14,315 bases of DNA, from positions 1 through 14,315 of the forward strand of contig JAHRXB010000237.1 in NCBI GenBank assembly GCA_019104905.1. The letters are read 5' to 3'. The notes under the pieces were generated by a model, which saw only the letters and a program-made list of their open reading frames with translations, did not search any database and was not told where the DNA came from. Position numbers and translations under genes: made by a program. This document shows positions 7,939-14,315 of the stretch, in pieces (position 1 is the first letter of the stretch; every line of letters begins with the position of its first letter). Source of the stretch: Bdellovibrio sp. (lineage in GTDB: Bacteria; Bdellovibrionota; Bdellovibrionia; Bdellovibrionales; Bdellovibrionaceae).

Positions 7939-8409
7939 TTATCGACTGATATCAACCGCCACGTCAATGGGTTCAATCTGCAGCAAAGAAACTCCGGTAA
8001 AACGCAGACGCATTTGCAGTACATCAAAAAGTTCACTGACTTTTTTGCAGCCGCTTCCCTTTAAAGTTAAATACATCAAATAATGAGGCAACCCTGGAGA
8101 GTATTCGAACTGCCAATGAGAGATCATCTCACAATCCTCTCCAACTTCCGGCAGATCTAATGCCACAAACTCAGCCTTGTGAGCCGTCGCAAACGAAAGG
8201 GGTTTGTCCTGAAGAAAGGGGTCAATCTTGTCGAGCACCAGCCCTACGCGCAAGGTCGCCTCTTCCGTGACAGGATTCCAAACCGATGAGTACTCATACT
8301 GATGAGGCCCCAAAGAACGGATCTTAAAGCTCATAGAGTTATACGAGGCGTGGCTGCTAAAGGACCACAAACCAACCAAAACCATTAAGATAAATACCAA
8401 ATATTTCAT
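7939..8409 (-). CDS. Small secreted protein of unknown family
   Basis: The 156-residue product is not recognised. It has a clear Sec signal peptide (MKYLVFILMVLVGLWSFSSHA), with cleavage expected after Ala21. The mature part of about 135 residues is rich in beta-strand-like alternation and contains only two cysteines (93 and 121), which could form a disulfide in the periplasm. ATG 8407-8409 has a G-rich site (GGGGGGA, minus strand) 3 bases upstream. It is the first gene of a two-gene unit with the exported protein ending at 7162, and only 9 bases separate them, so the two may act together. A strong promoter was not evident in the short space before it, which also contains the terminator of the oxygenase gene upstream. 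Confidence 0.8.
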   Translation of the reverse strand: MKYLVFILMVLVGLWSFSSHASYNSMSFKIRSLGPHQYEYSSVWNPVTEEATLRVGLVLDKIDPFLQDKPLSFATAHKAEFVALDLPEVGEDCEMISHWQFEYSPGLPHYLMYLTLKGSGCKKVSELFDVLQMRLRFTGVSLLQIEPIDVAVDISR

Positions 8410-8446
8410 GAGTCCCCCCGTCCCCTTTTATTCAAGCATAACGACT

Positions 8447-8482
8447 AAAAGCAAGAAAGGGATCTTTGCGGATCCCTCTCTT
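8447..8482 (-). terminator. Rho-independent terminator of the oxygenase gene
   Basis: On the minus strand AAGAGAGGGATC (8482-8471) pairs with GATCCCTTTCTT (8464-8453), a 12-bp stem with one mismatch and a 6-base loop, followed by GCTTTT (8452-8447). It lies 34 bases past the stop of the gene that ends at 8517. Confidence 0.65.
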
Positions 8483-8516
8483 GAATTGATTTCAGTTTGG
8501 TGACAAGAATCGTCAT

Positions 8517-9500
8517 TTATTTAATAAGGCCGATTTCGCGCAAACGTTGCATCAAGAAGTCATGTCCAGTGATATCAGGATATTTTGCCCCTGTCCCTTT
8601 ACAAGAAGGTAAGCAACTCAACATCGCCTGAGGATGAGGATGCATGAAAAACGGCATCGAATAACGACTTTGATTCTTACCATCTTGAGGATTGATCACC
8701 CGGTGAGTTGTCGAAGGCAATACATCGTTGGTCAAACGAGCCAACATATCTCCCACATCCACGATCAGTGTGTCGGGCTCAGACTCAATATCGAGCCAAG
8801 TCCCATCACGATCTTTCAGTTGCAGACCTGACGCCGTCGCGGCAGGCAAGATCGTGATAAAGTTGATATCTTCATGAGCTGCGGCACGAACACAGCGTGG
8901 ATCGACCCCTTCAGGAATCGGTGGGTAATGAAGCAGTCTTAAAATCGAATTTCCATCTTGAGTCATACGGGCAAAGAAATCTTTGTCGACCTCCAAAGGC
9001 ATCGTCAAAGCTTCTAGCATCACCTTCCCCGCTTCTTCCAAAGAGCTGAACAGCGATATGAAGTGCTGTTTAAATTCTGGAATTTCTGAAGGCCATACAT
9101 TCTCGGGATACACCTCTTTCAAAGCGTGACCTTCGGGAAGCTCACGCCCCACATGCCAGAATTCTTTCAAATCCATCACGGGAGAATCTTTGGCGTGCTC
9201 TTGTCCAAAAGGAGTATAACCGCGTTGGAATCCCGCCTTGGGAGAAATATAAGATTTTTTTACTTCGGTAGGAAGAGCGTAGAACTTTTGCAGAAGCTCG
9301 TAAGCCTTATGAAGAGCTTCGGCTTTTACGTTGTGATCTTTTAGGATGATAAAGCCATACTCTTTAAGACCCATAAAAAGATTGTCGATAAACTTCGCAC
9401 GATCCGCATCGGAACCTTGCGTATAACTTGCAAGACTCAATGTCGGAACTTTACGAAGAGTGCTGTTTTCTGAATGAGAAGCAGTTTCCGTTGTTCTCAC
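8517..9500 (-). CDS. Isopenicillin-N-synthase-like 2-oxoglutarate/Fe(II) oxygenase
   Basis: This is a 327-residue protein with a GTG start at 9500, chosen because GGGAGGA lies directly upstream (GGAGG 4 bases away) and because the domain begins about 20 residues later. Residues 19-130 match the non-haem dioxygenase N-terminal domain (VPTLSLASY, then LKEYGFIILKDHNV). Residues 185-290 are the 2OG-Fe(II) oxygenase core. The iron ligands are visible as H209-x-D211 and H266 (STTHRVINP). R279-x-S281 (RYSMPFF) is the usual pair binding the 2-oxoglutarate or substrate carboxylate. All needed residues are present, so the enzyme should be active. The substrate cannot be predicted: this superfamily includes IPNS, plant hormone oxidases and bacterial enzymes of many kinds, and no beta-lactam biosynthesis genes are nearby. 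It lies 63 bases after trmO on the same strand and ends in its own terminator. It should be soluble and cytoplasmic. Confidence 0.92.
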   Translation of the reverse strand: MRTTETASHSENSTLRKVPTLSLASYTQGSDADRAKFIDNLFMGLKEYGFIILKDHNVKAEALHKAYELLQKFYALPTEVKKSYISPKAGFQRGYTPFGQEHAKDSPVMDLKEFWHVGRELPEGHALKEVYPENVWPSEIPEFKQHFISLFSSLEEAGKVMLEALTMPLEVDKDFFARMTQDGNSILRLLHYPPIPEGVDPRCVRAAAHEDINFITILPAATASGLQLKDRDGTWLDIESEPDTLIVDVGDMLARLTNDVLPSTTHRVINPQDGKNQSRYSMPFFMHPHPQAMLSCLPSCKGTGAKYPDITGHDFLMQRLREIGLIK

Positions 9501-9563
9501 GATTCCTCCCTTGTTAGGTTCGAAAGGACTCTAGCAAGTTGCGCAATTAAAAGGCAACAGCAA

Positions 9564-10274
9564 CTAATTATGTGTAAAAAGAATATCTAAAACCCGCACC
9601 AGCGTGGGCGTTTCAAATTTGAAATGAATGTCACCATCAAACAAACGAACCGCGTGTTCACTGCGATAAGGAGAGCCGCCCTCCTCGTACCCTCGATAAA
9701 TCACAGGGCGAGGATCGAGTTTCAAAGTCTCTTCGACGATCTCTCGCAAGGCTCTGTCAGGGTGACGACCTTGCCATTCCGTCATCAATCGTTCCGCATT
9801 CTCAGTAAATTCTACAGAAATAGGATCCTTGGAAATCTCCGCCGGCCACCCCGTGCGAGCTTCCGGTAACGCCTCCACTTCGGGAAGATAAGGCTTAATA
9901 TCTAAGATCGGCGTCCCATCCACAAGATCCGCACCAGAAACAATGATCCCATCTTTTTCAACACTGATAAGCTCAACCAATGAAAGACCAATCGGGTTTG
10001 GACGATGTGGACTGCGAGTCGCAAAAAGTCCCATGGTTTTCCCTTCAAGGCGCGGAGGGTGAACTTTGGAATGATAACGAGCCACTTTGTTCTGATGAAA
10101 AACCCAGATCAGCCACACATGACTAAAGCCCTCAAGCCCCTGAAGAGACTCCTCTGGCTGCAAATCCGCACGAATCTTCAAGCGCGCCCAGGCCTTCTTC
10201 ACCAACCCCGGCTGGCGCGGCGTCCCGAACTTATCTCGAAAACAAGACTCTAAATACCCAATAGGCTCCATCAT
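9564..10274 (-). CDS. trmO: tRNA (adenine(37)-N6)-methyltransferase TrmO
   Basis: This 236-residue protein belongs to the TsaA/UPF0066 family (E. coli TrmO, formerly YaeB, has nearly the same length). TrmO uses S-adenosylmethionine to N6-methylate t6A at position 37 of ACY-reading tRNA-Thr, giving m6t6A. Visible hallmarks are PIGYLESCFRDKFGTPRQPG at 4-23, FSHVWLIWVFH at 50-60, the signature GLFATRSPHRPNPIGLS at 82-98, and VDGTPILDIKPYLPEVE at 118-134. The C-terminal domain characteristic of the longer TrmO form follows (about 150-236, with LDPRPVIYRG). Two ATGs occur in tandem (10274 and 10271), and neither has a clear Shine-Dalgarno; a palindrome (10277-10289) lies directly upstream instead. 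The gene is divergent from the aromatic-tail gene at 10394, and the oxygenase gene lies downstream. Confidence 0.95.
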   Translation of the reverse strand: MMEPIGYLESCFRDKFGTPRQPGLVKKAWARLKIRADLQPEESLQGLEGFSHVWLIWVFHQNKVARYHSKVHPPRLEGKTMGLFATRSPHRPNPIGLSLVELISVEKDGIIVSGADLVDGTPILDIKPYLPEVEALPEARTGWPAEISKDPISVEFTENAERLMTEWQGRHPDRALREIVEETLKLDPRPVIYRGYEEGGSPYRSEHAVRLFDGDIHFKFETPTLVRVLDILFTHN

Positions 10275-10276
10275 AG

Positions 10277-10289
10277 GGTACGCCGTACC
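10277..10289. promoter_or_regulatory. Palindrome next to the trmO start codon
   Basis: GGTACG-C-CGTACC is a perfect 13-base palindrome two bases upstream of the trmO ATG, where the ribosome site should be. It could be an operator or a small RNA hairpin (5-bp stem with a GCC loop). The space to the divergent gene holds no other clear signal. Confidence 0.35.
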
Positions 10290-10393
10290 TTTTTGAATTG
10301 CCTCGCGTCAAGAACTTTTGAATAACAAGCTCTTTTCGGGTGACAAGGTTTCGAGAATGCATAAAACAAAGGCAAATAACACAGGGAGGGTCT

Positions 10394-10798
10394 ATGAAAC
10401 ACCTTATTTTGGTAGCAGCTCTCGCATTGGGAGTTGGCAGCACTGGCTTTGCTGGCGAACTTGATAACGAGTCGTCTGTAACCAATCAATCTATGAACGG
10501 CACTGTCGTGATTCGCGTTGATACCCGCAACAACGAAACTTCTGTTCTTGCAACAGACAAGACCGTTGCTAGCGATGCTCAAGCGCAAGTTTTGGCACAA
10601 ACAGGATCTTTCCAATCTGTTCCTGCTGCTCACGTAAAAAATGAGTTGGATCAAGATGGCGGCGCTTCGAGCTGGTACTTCTACAGCGGATATAACTACT
10701 ACAGCTACATGTACTGGTATGGCTCTTGGTACACACCTTGTTATTCATACAGCTACAGCTACTATCGTTACTATTACTATTCAAATTATTGGTGGTAA
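10394..10798 (+). CDS. Small secreted protein with a Tyr/Trp-rich C-terminal tail
   Basis: The product has 134 residues. ATG 10394 is chosen over an in-frame GTG at 10340 because GGGAGGG (10384-10390) precedes it and a Sec signal peptide begins there (MKHLILVAALALGVGSTGFA, cut at about residue 20). The first mature part (about 20-91) is ordinary, polar and rich in Asn, Thr, Val, Ser and Ala. Residues 92-134 are extraordinary: 19 Tyr and 5 Trp in 43 residues, in runs such as SYSYSYYRYYYYSNYWW, with a single Cys (116). I do not recognise the family. Such tails suggest surface adhesion, self-assembly or oxidative Tyr cross-linking, but this is inference from composition. The gene is followed by a weak hairpin and then, 91 bases after its stop, by a secreted protease gene on the same strand. 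Confidence 0.85.
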   Translation: MKHLILVAALALGVGSTGFAGELDNESSVTNQSMNGTVVIRVDTRNNETSVLATDKTVASDAQAQVLAQTGSFQSVPAAHVKNELDQDGGASSWYFYSGYNYYSYMYWYGSWYTPCYSYSYSYYRYYYYSNYWW

Positions 10799-10807
10799 GA
10801 AACGAGG

Positions 10808-10832
10808 GAGCAGTCCTTCAACGAGGCTGCTC
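10808..10832 (+). terminator. Weak terminator or attenuator after the aromatic-tail gene
   Basis: GAGCAG (10808-10813) pairs with CTGCTC (10827-10832), and inside it CCT (10815-10817) with AGG (10824-10826). The following TTCTCTAAAT is only moderately T-rich, so partial readthrough into the protease gene is likely. Confidence 0.4.
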
Positions 10833-10852
10833 TTCTCTAAATAAAAGGGCGA

Positions 10853-10884
10853 GCCTCTGCCCATAAGAGGCCTTCATGAAGGGG
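10853..10884 (+). promoter_or_regulatory. Structured leader overlapping the protease ribosome site
   Basis: GCCTCT (10853-10858) can pair with AGAGGC (10866-10871). The adjoining perfect palindrome CCTTCATGAAGG (10871-10882) shares one base with it. The ribosome site AAGGGG (10879-10884, 5 bases before ATG 10890) lies mostly in the second hairpin, so folding could limit translation. Confidence 0.3.
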
Positions 10885-10889
10885 TTCTG

Positions 10890-12470
10890 ATGAAATTTCT
10901 TATCGGCTTGATGAGCGTCTTGTTCTCATTTCATTTTTCTTGGGCCAATTCGCCCTTTGAAAACATGGAAGGATATAAAAACTCACTGGGGTTTTCCAAA
11001 TTTTATTCCCAACAAAACCCCGGACGTCGCCTGAAGGTGGCCGTCTTAGACAAGGGCTTCCACGGATACCAACGTGAAATTGGGCGCACTCTTCCCGCAG
11101 GAACACGCTATGTTCCAGGTCCTGTGGCAACCCCCGAAAATCAAAATGTTGAGCATGGACTTAAGATGGCGCAAATCCTGGTCTCGTTGATGACAGATGA
11201 TATGCGCGCCACTCAATGGATGCCCGAACTGACCCTTTACAACGTTTTTGGTTATTCCAATTTTAAAGCTGCCATTGACGATATCCTCATTCAAAAAGTC
11301 GATCTGGTCCTGTATTCCGAAGTTTGGGAATACGGTGGAAACTTTGACGGCACAGGCTTTATCAACAATGAAGTCAATCGTGCCACCCGCAATGGCGTCA
11401 TCTGGGTGAATGCTGCCGGAAACTTTGCTTTAACAACTTACAATGCTCCCATCCACACTGTGAAAGACGAATGGGTGCAGCTCCCTGATCAAAACAATGC
11501 CTTGGCGATTCGCTGTGAGAACCGCAACGGAAAATGCCCTATCAAAGTGGTTCTTTCCTGGAACGACTTCAAAAATGACGTTGAGTTAGGGACTGACAAG
11601 GATTTGGATTTGGCTTTGACCGACGATCTTTTAAATATCGTGCAAGTCAGCTCTTTAAAACAATCCAAAGATCCCCAAGAAAATCGCCCTGGGTATTCCA
11701 AATATCCTCGCGAGATCATCTCGGCGGAGCTCTCTCAAGGTCTTTATTTTTTACGTGTAAAAAACCGTTCGCAGAACTTTAGCAACCGCGATCAACTGCG
11801 CATCACCGTCGATGGTGAATTCATTGTCATGCCTTCTCATTCGCAAGGCGAGTCTATTCTAAATCCCGCCGACAACACCACTGTGATCACCGTCGGTGCT
11901 TCAGACTCTGAAAGATCTTCTGTTTCGTTCTCGAAAGACAAGCCTGATCTTTTGGCCCCCTCGTCGATCCGTGTTGCTAATGGTGGTGAATACCGTGGCA
12001 GCTCCAATTCTGCGGCGATGGTGGCCGCGGGCCTCGGTCTTTTGAAATCACAAGAGCCGCGCATGACCCGCAAAGATCTTTTGGACGCTGTGAGCTCCAA
12101 ATACTCTTGGGAGCAACGAGGTCTTTCCTTGAATCTTCTCGGTTTTGGACCGACGGGACCGGGGTGCTTCATTGATGTGATTTATAATCCCGCTCCGGGA
12201 TATATCCGAGACGTTTTGGGCAAAGGCGGAGTTCTGGTCGAGACAACCGCCGCTGTTCGCGTGATGGTGCCGTTTGATCCTCTCGTGATAGCGCCTCACC
12301 TTCGTCGCAATCTCTTAAACGATATGATCGTCGCTTTGCCACAAGGAGGTTACGCGATTTATCCTCGTCGTGCGATGATTCCCGCAGGAGCTGTTGAAAT
12401 CTTCCAACGCCCCCTAGAAGCAGGCCTGTGCCGCCCAACGCCGGTGAACGGAAAGAACTTCCATCTTTAA
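10890..12470 (+). CDS. Secreted subtilisin-family (S8) serine protease with internal beta-domain insertion
   Basis: This is a 526-residue protein. ATG 10890 follows AAGGGG, and a signal peptide (MKFLIGLMSVLFSFHFSWA) would be cut near Ala19. The S8 residues are in order: D54 (KVAVLDKGFHGY), H89 (NVEHGLKMAQIL), oxyanion N178 (IWVNAAGNFA) and S372 (GSSNSAAMVAAGLGLL). The last replaces the usual GTSxAAPxVAG, with Ser for Thr and Ala for Pro, but keeps the nucleophile. Only about 30 residues separate the signal peptide from the catalytic core, so no normal inhibitor propeptide is present. Between N178 and S372 an extra stretch (about 215-315) shows KVVLSWNDF, DLDLALTD and GLYFLRVKNRS, which resembles the beta-sandwich domain normally found at the C-terminus of kp43-like subtilases. 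The last about 110 residues (GPGCFIDV onward) are not recognised. It probably acts in the periplasm or outside the cell. Confidence 0.9.
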   Translation: MKFLIGLMSVLFSFHFSWANSPFENMEGYKNSLGFSKFYSQQNPGRRLKVAVLDKGFHGYQREIGRTLPAGTRYVPGPVATPENQNVEHGLKMAQILVSLMTDDMRATQWMPELTLYNVFGYSNFKAAIDDILIQKVDLVLYSEVWEYGGNFDGTGFINNEVNRATRNGVIWVNAAGNFALTTYNAPIHTVKDEWVQLPDQNNALAIRCENRNGKCPIKVVLSWNDFKNDVELGTDKDLDLALTDDLLNIVQVSSLKQSKDPQENRPGYSKYPREIISAELSQGLYFLRVKNRSQNFSNRDQLRITVDGEFIVMPSHSQGESILNPADNTTVITVGASDSERSSVSFSKDKPDLLAPSSIRVANGGEYRGSSNSAAMVAAGLGLLKSQEPRMTRKDLLDAVSSKYSWEQRGLSLNLLGFGPTGPGCFIDVIYNPAPGYIRDVLGKGGVLVETTAAVRVMVPFDPLVIAPHLRRNLLNDMIVALPQGGYAIYPRRAMIPAGAVEIFQRPLEAGLCRPTPVNGKNFHL

Positions 12471-12484
12471 ATAGTTTTGATGAG

Positions 12485-12519
12485 GTCACTCACTTTAAAA
12501 AAAAGAAGCGGTGAGTGAC
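12485..12519 (+). terminator. Hairpin after the protease gene
   Basis: A 9-bp stem, GTCACTCAC (12485-12493) with GTGAGTGAC (12511-12519), begins 14 bases after the protease stop. Its loop contains an eight-A run, and TTCTTC follows. It shares bases with a better terminator on the other strand. Confidence 0.45.
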
Positions 12520-12524
12520 TTCTT
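12495..12524 (-). terminator. Rho-independent terminator of the minus-strand HD-like gene
   Basis: On the minus strand AAGAAG (12524-12519) pairs with CTTCTT (12508-12503) and is followed by a run of T (12502-12497). The stem touches the stop codon of the gene ending at 12524. It overlaps the plus-strand hairpin, giving a compact bidirectional terminator between convergent genes. Confidence 0.55.
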
Positions 12525-14155
12525 CACTGACAACGTGTTTCGAGAAATCCGTTCCCGAATTGACAACAATGAATCGCCTTTTGCATTTGATAGTTCATCG
12601 TACGCACAAAGGCCGCCGGATCTTCGGCCGCTTTTGAGTCACTATCGACACAATTCTTTTTGCCTTCCCTGCCGACTGTTCTACAGACCTTCTCGATCAG
12701 ACCGCTGCTCGAATATGCAACTGATCTTAACTGCCCAAAGGGATACACGGTATTAAAGAGACTGTTTTTTTCAAACTCGACCGATCGAATACTCTGATCC
12801 GCATCCAGTTTGGTCCGAATTCTATCACCATTCGGAGTTTTAAACTCAACAAGATCCTTCTGGCACTTCGTCACTTCCGGTGCCTGAATAGACTGTTCAT
12901 AAGTTTTTCTAATCACCTCGCAGGTGGTTCGATCACTCTTAAGATGAAACTTCTGTGTTTCCCAGTCTTCCCCAAGAAACTCAATCACCTTCGGAGTCAG
13001 ACCAATCGCCGGTCGGCAATGGGGATCTTGCACCCAATCGTGATATCCCCGTTCACTACAGCCGGTGTTTTTAATCTCGCTAAAATACAACATAGGTCCT
13101 TCCAAAATGGAAAGTGCCATCGCAACTCCGCCGGTGGAAAGAACATGCACCAACCCAGCCCCAAGTTTTCTTCCACCACTAAAAGTCGCATGAGCGAGAG
13201 AACGGGCGCTCAGATTTTTTACTCCATATTTAGAAACGGCTGCGGAGAAGTGCTCCTGGATATAAAGTCGATTTGCCAAGGAACCCAATCGCAATGGCGA
13301 AAGGCCTTTATACTGAAGACCCTTGGTGATTGTAGAATATCTTTTCTCTAAAAACTTCGCCAGTTCCCGATCTTCCGCAGAGGTAAGAAAGCGACTGGCT
13401 TTCTCCATTTTTCTGCCAAATTCCTCGGAAGAAACCGGCGACATCCCTCGATCCACAAGATCCGCAATTTTCTCAATGCGCTCCACTTTGGCTTTAAGAT
13501 CGGGATTCCCCTTTACGCCAAGTCTCTCTTCAGCTCTCTCTAAGATTTCTTTGTCACTGGCATTCAACGAATCAACAATCGATCGATCCAAGCCCTTACC
13601 AAAGCCCTCTTTATAAAGAACCTGATAAAAAGGCCTCCCGTCGGGAGCTTTGACAGAGGGGCGCACCTTGGCCTGATCGTGAGCATCAAGAACATGTTCG
13701 ACTTGAGCAGGATCAAGCCCCTCGAAAAGTTCCGGATGAGATTTAAATAATTCCATACCCAGGGCCTTAACTCGAGCTCGATGTTTTTGCGTATGTTCGT
13801 AGAATTCTTCAACAGAGCCCACAAGCTTATCGCTTTGCGTTCTTGTGTCGATAGTCTTCAGCAACCTCCCCGCAGAGGTCACGGCCGGCCCCGCCAAGGG
13901 CGAAACTCCACTGCTGCGAACATCCGTCGAAAAACAAGATTTTGGTTCGGGCAGTCCCGCGTAGGAGTGAGCTTCAATCGGAGCCCAATCCTGAAGAGCT
14001 CTTTTACACACATGTAGGGATTCATTGGCACCGCATGCGACCTCGATTTGTAGACGCTCGAGCATGCCCTGCACCTTCGCATCATCCATGCCACAGACAG
14101 CAAAAGTCTGATGCGAAATTATCGTAATGATGATGAAAAGTAGATGAATCCTCAT
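12524..14155 (-). CDS. Exported Cys-rich protein with an HD-domain-like pattern
   Basis: From ATG 14155 the protein has 543 residues. A TTG directly before it could add one residue, and no good Shine-Dalgarno is visible. The signal peptide MRIHLLFIIITIISHQTFA predicts export, and 13 cysteines, clustered in the first 75 residues and the last 180, fit a disulfide-bonded periplasmic protein. I do not recognise the family. Residues about 113-240 resemble an HD metal-dependent phosphohydrolase fold: H121 and H125 (YEHTQKHRARVKAL), then H159-D160 (VEHVLDAHDQAKV), then D232 (VERIEKIADLVDRGMSP), with spacings close to those of small HD nucleotidases. This is by eye and unproven. A Gly/Ala-rich hydrophobic stretch (about 329-357) could insert in a membrane. 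A terminator lies at its 3' end. Upstream, an AT-rich stretch with TATAAA-like hexamers (about 14186-14200) may hold the promoter, but no -35 box is evident. Confidence 0.8.
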   Translation of the reverse strand: MRIHLLFIIITIISHQTFAVCGMDDAKVQGMLERLQIEVACGANESLHVCKRALQDWAPIEAHSYAGLPEPKSCFSTDVRSSGVSPLAGPAVTSAGRLLKTIDTRTQSDKLVGSVEEFYEHTQKHRARVKALGMELFKSHPELFEGLDPAQVEHVLDAHDQAKVRPSVKAPDGRPFYQVLYKEGFGKGLDRSIVDSLNASDKEILERAEERLGVKGNPDLKAKVERIEKIADLVDRGMSPVSSEEFGRKMEKASRFLTSAEDRELAKFLEKRYSTITKGLQYKGLSPLRLGSLANRLYIQEHFSAAVSKYGVKNLSARSLAHATFSGGRKLGAGLVHVLSTGGVAMALSILEGPMLYFSEIKNTGCSERGYHDWVQDPHCRPAIGLTPKVIEFLGEDWETQKFHLKSDRTTCEVIRKTYEQSIQAPEVTKCQKDLVEFKTPNGDRIRTKLDADQSIRSVEFEKNSLFNTVYPFGQLRSVAYSSSGLIEKVCRTVGREGKKNCVDSDSKAAEDPAAFVRTMNYQMQKAIHCCQFGNGFLETRCQ

Positions 14156-14224
14156 CAATTGAAATATCGGAATTTAAATGAGGTTCTTTATATTTATATA
14201 ATGAAAAGCCAGACCTTAGACCAT

Positions 14225-14253
14225 AAAAAAGCCCCGAGATTTTATCTCGAGGC
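14225..14253 (-). terminator. Rho-independent terminator of a gene entering from the right edge
   Basis: Minus strand: GCCTCGAGAT (14253-14244) pairs with ATCTCGGGGC (14240-14231) at 9 of 10 positions around a 3-base loop, followed by TTTTTT (14230-14225). It ends transcription of a minus-strand gene lying mostly beyond the window. Confidence 0.85.
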
Positions 14254-14261
14254 CCTATTCT

Positions 14262-14280
14262 TTGTTTTGATTCAAAACAA
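14262..14280. repeat. Perfect AT-rich inverted repeat
   Basis: TTGTTTTG (14262-14269) and CAAAACAA (14273-14280) are perfect inverted repeats around ATT. The repeat lies between the likely stop codon at 14286 and the terminator at 14225-14253. It may be a second 3'-end hairpin or a binding site. Confidence 0.5.
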
Positions 14281-14285
14281 CTCCA

Positions 14286-14315
14286 CTAACTTAAAAATTG
14301 CCAGATCTTCTCATC
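14286..14315 (-). CDS. Possible last codons of a minus-strand gene (5' part outside window)
   Basis: One minus-strand frame is open from the window edge and ends DEKIWQFLS followed by TAG at 14288-14286. The strong minus-strand terminator about 33 bases further on supports a real gene ending here. Nine residues are too few to name a product. Confidence 0.4.
   Translation of the reverse strand, partial: DEKIWQFLS

Noticed and set aside
10340..10393. N-terminal extension of the aromatic-tail protein from a GTG start
   Set aside because: It would bury the signal peptide and ignore the strong GGGAGGG ribosome site before ATG 10394.
10569..10784. Antisense Ser/Cys-rich ORF opposite the Tyr-rich tail
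   Set aside because: It is the mirror of the repetitive TAC/TAT/AGC codons of the real gene and has no start signals of its own.
14197..14202. TATAAT on the plus strand near the right end
   Set aside because: No -35 element lies at the right distance and no plus-strand gene follows. It is probably part of the general AT-rich promoter area of the minus-strand gene.

Overview
The window looks like a chromosomal stretch from a Gram-negative bacterium, probably a Bdellovibrio-like member of the Bdellovibrionota. The support is indirect: an outer-membrane porin, many exported proteins of unknown family, mid-range GC, short intergenic gaps closed by hairpin terminators, and a general resemblance to Bdellovibrio proteins. 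No rRNA, tRNA, insertion sequence, phage gene or CRISPR array was seen, so the phylum call is an inference.

Layout, left to right. Positions 1-1130 (+): the C-terminal half of an MFS transporter, followed 2 bases later by a small rhodanese-fold protein without the catalytic cysteine. 1220-2260 (+): an outer-membrane porin with its own likely promoter and a strong terminator. 2319-2594: a GC-rich, possibly structured intergenic stretch. 2595-5273 (+): valyl-tRNA synthetase, closed by a 13-bp-stem terminator. 5337-7145 (+): a MutS-type ATPase with predicted membrane helices in place of the DNA-recognition domains. 8409-7162 (-): two exported proteins of unknown family in an operon. 9500-8517 (-): an isopenicillin-N-synthase-like Fe(II) oxygenase. 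10274-9564 (-): TrmO, the tRNA t6A37 N6-methyltransferase. 10394-10798 (+): a small secreted protein with a C-terminal tail that is more than half Tyr/Trp. 10890-12470 (+): a secreted subtilisin-family protease with a beta-sandwich-like insertion. 14155-12524 (-): a Cys-rich exported protein with an HD-domain-like pattern. At the right edge lie the terminator and probably the last codons of another minus-strand gene.

Two genes (valS, trmO) serve translation and tRNA quality. Much of the rest concerns the envelope: porin, transporter, signal-peptide proteins, protease and membrane-anchored ATPase. No single pathway links them. The least ordinary parts are the membrane MutS-like ATPase, the aromatic-tail protein next to an unusual subtilase, and the exported HD-like protein.
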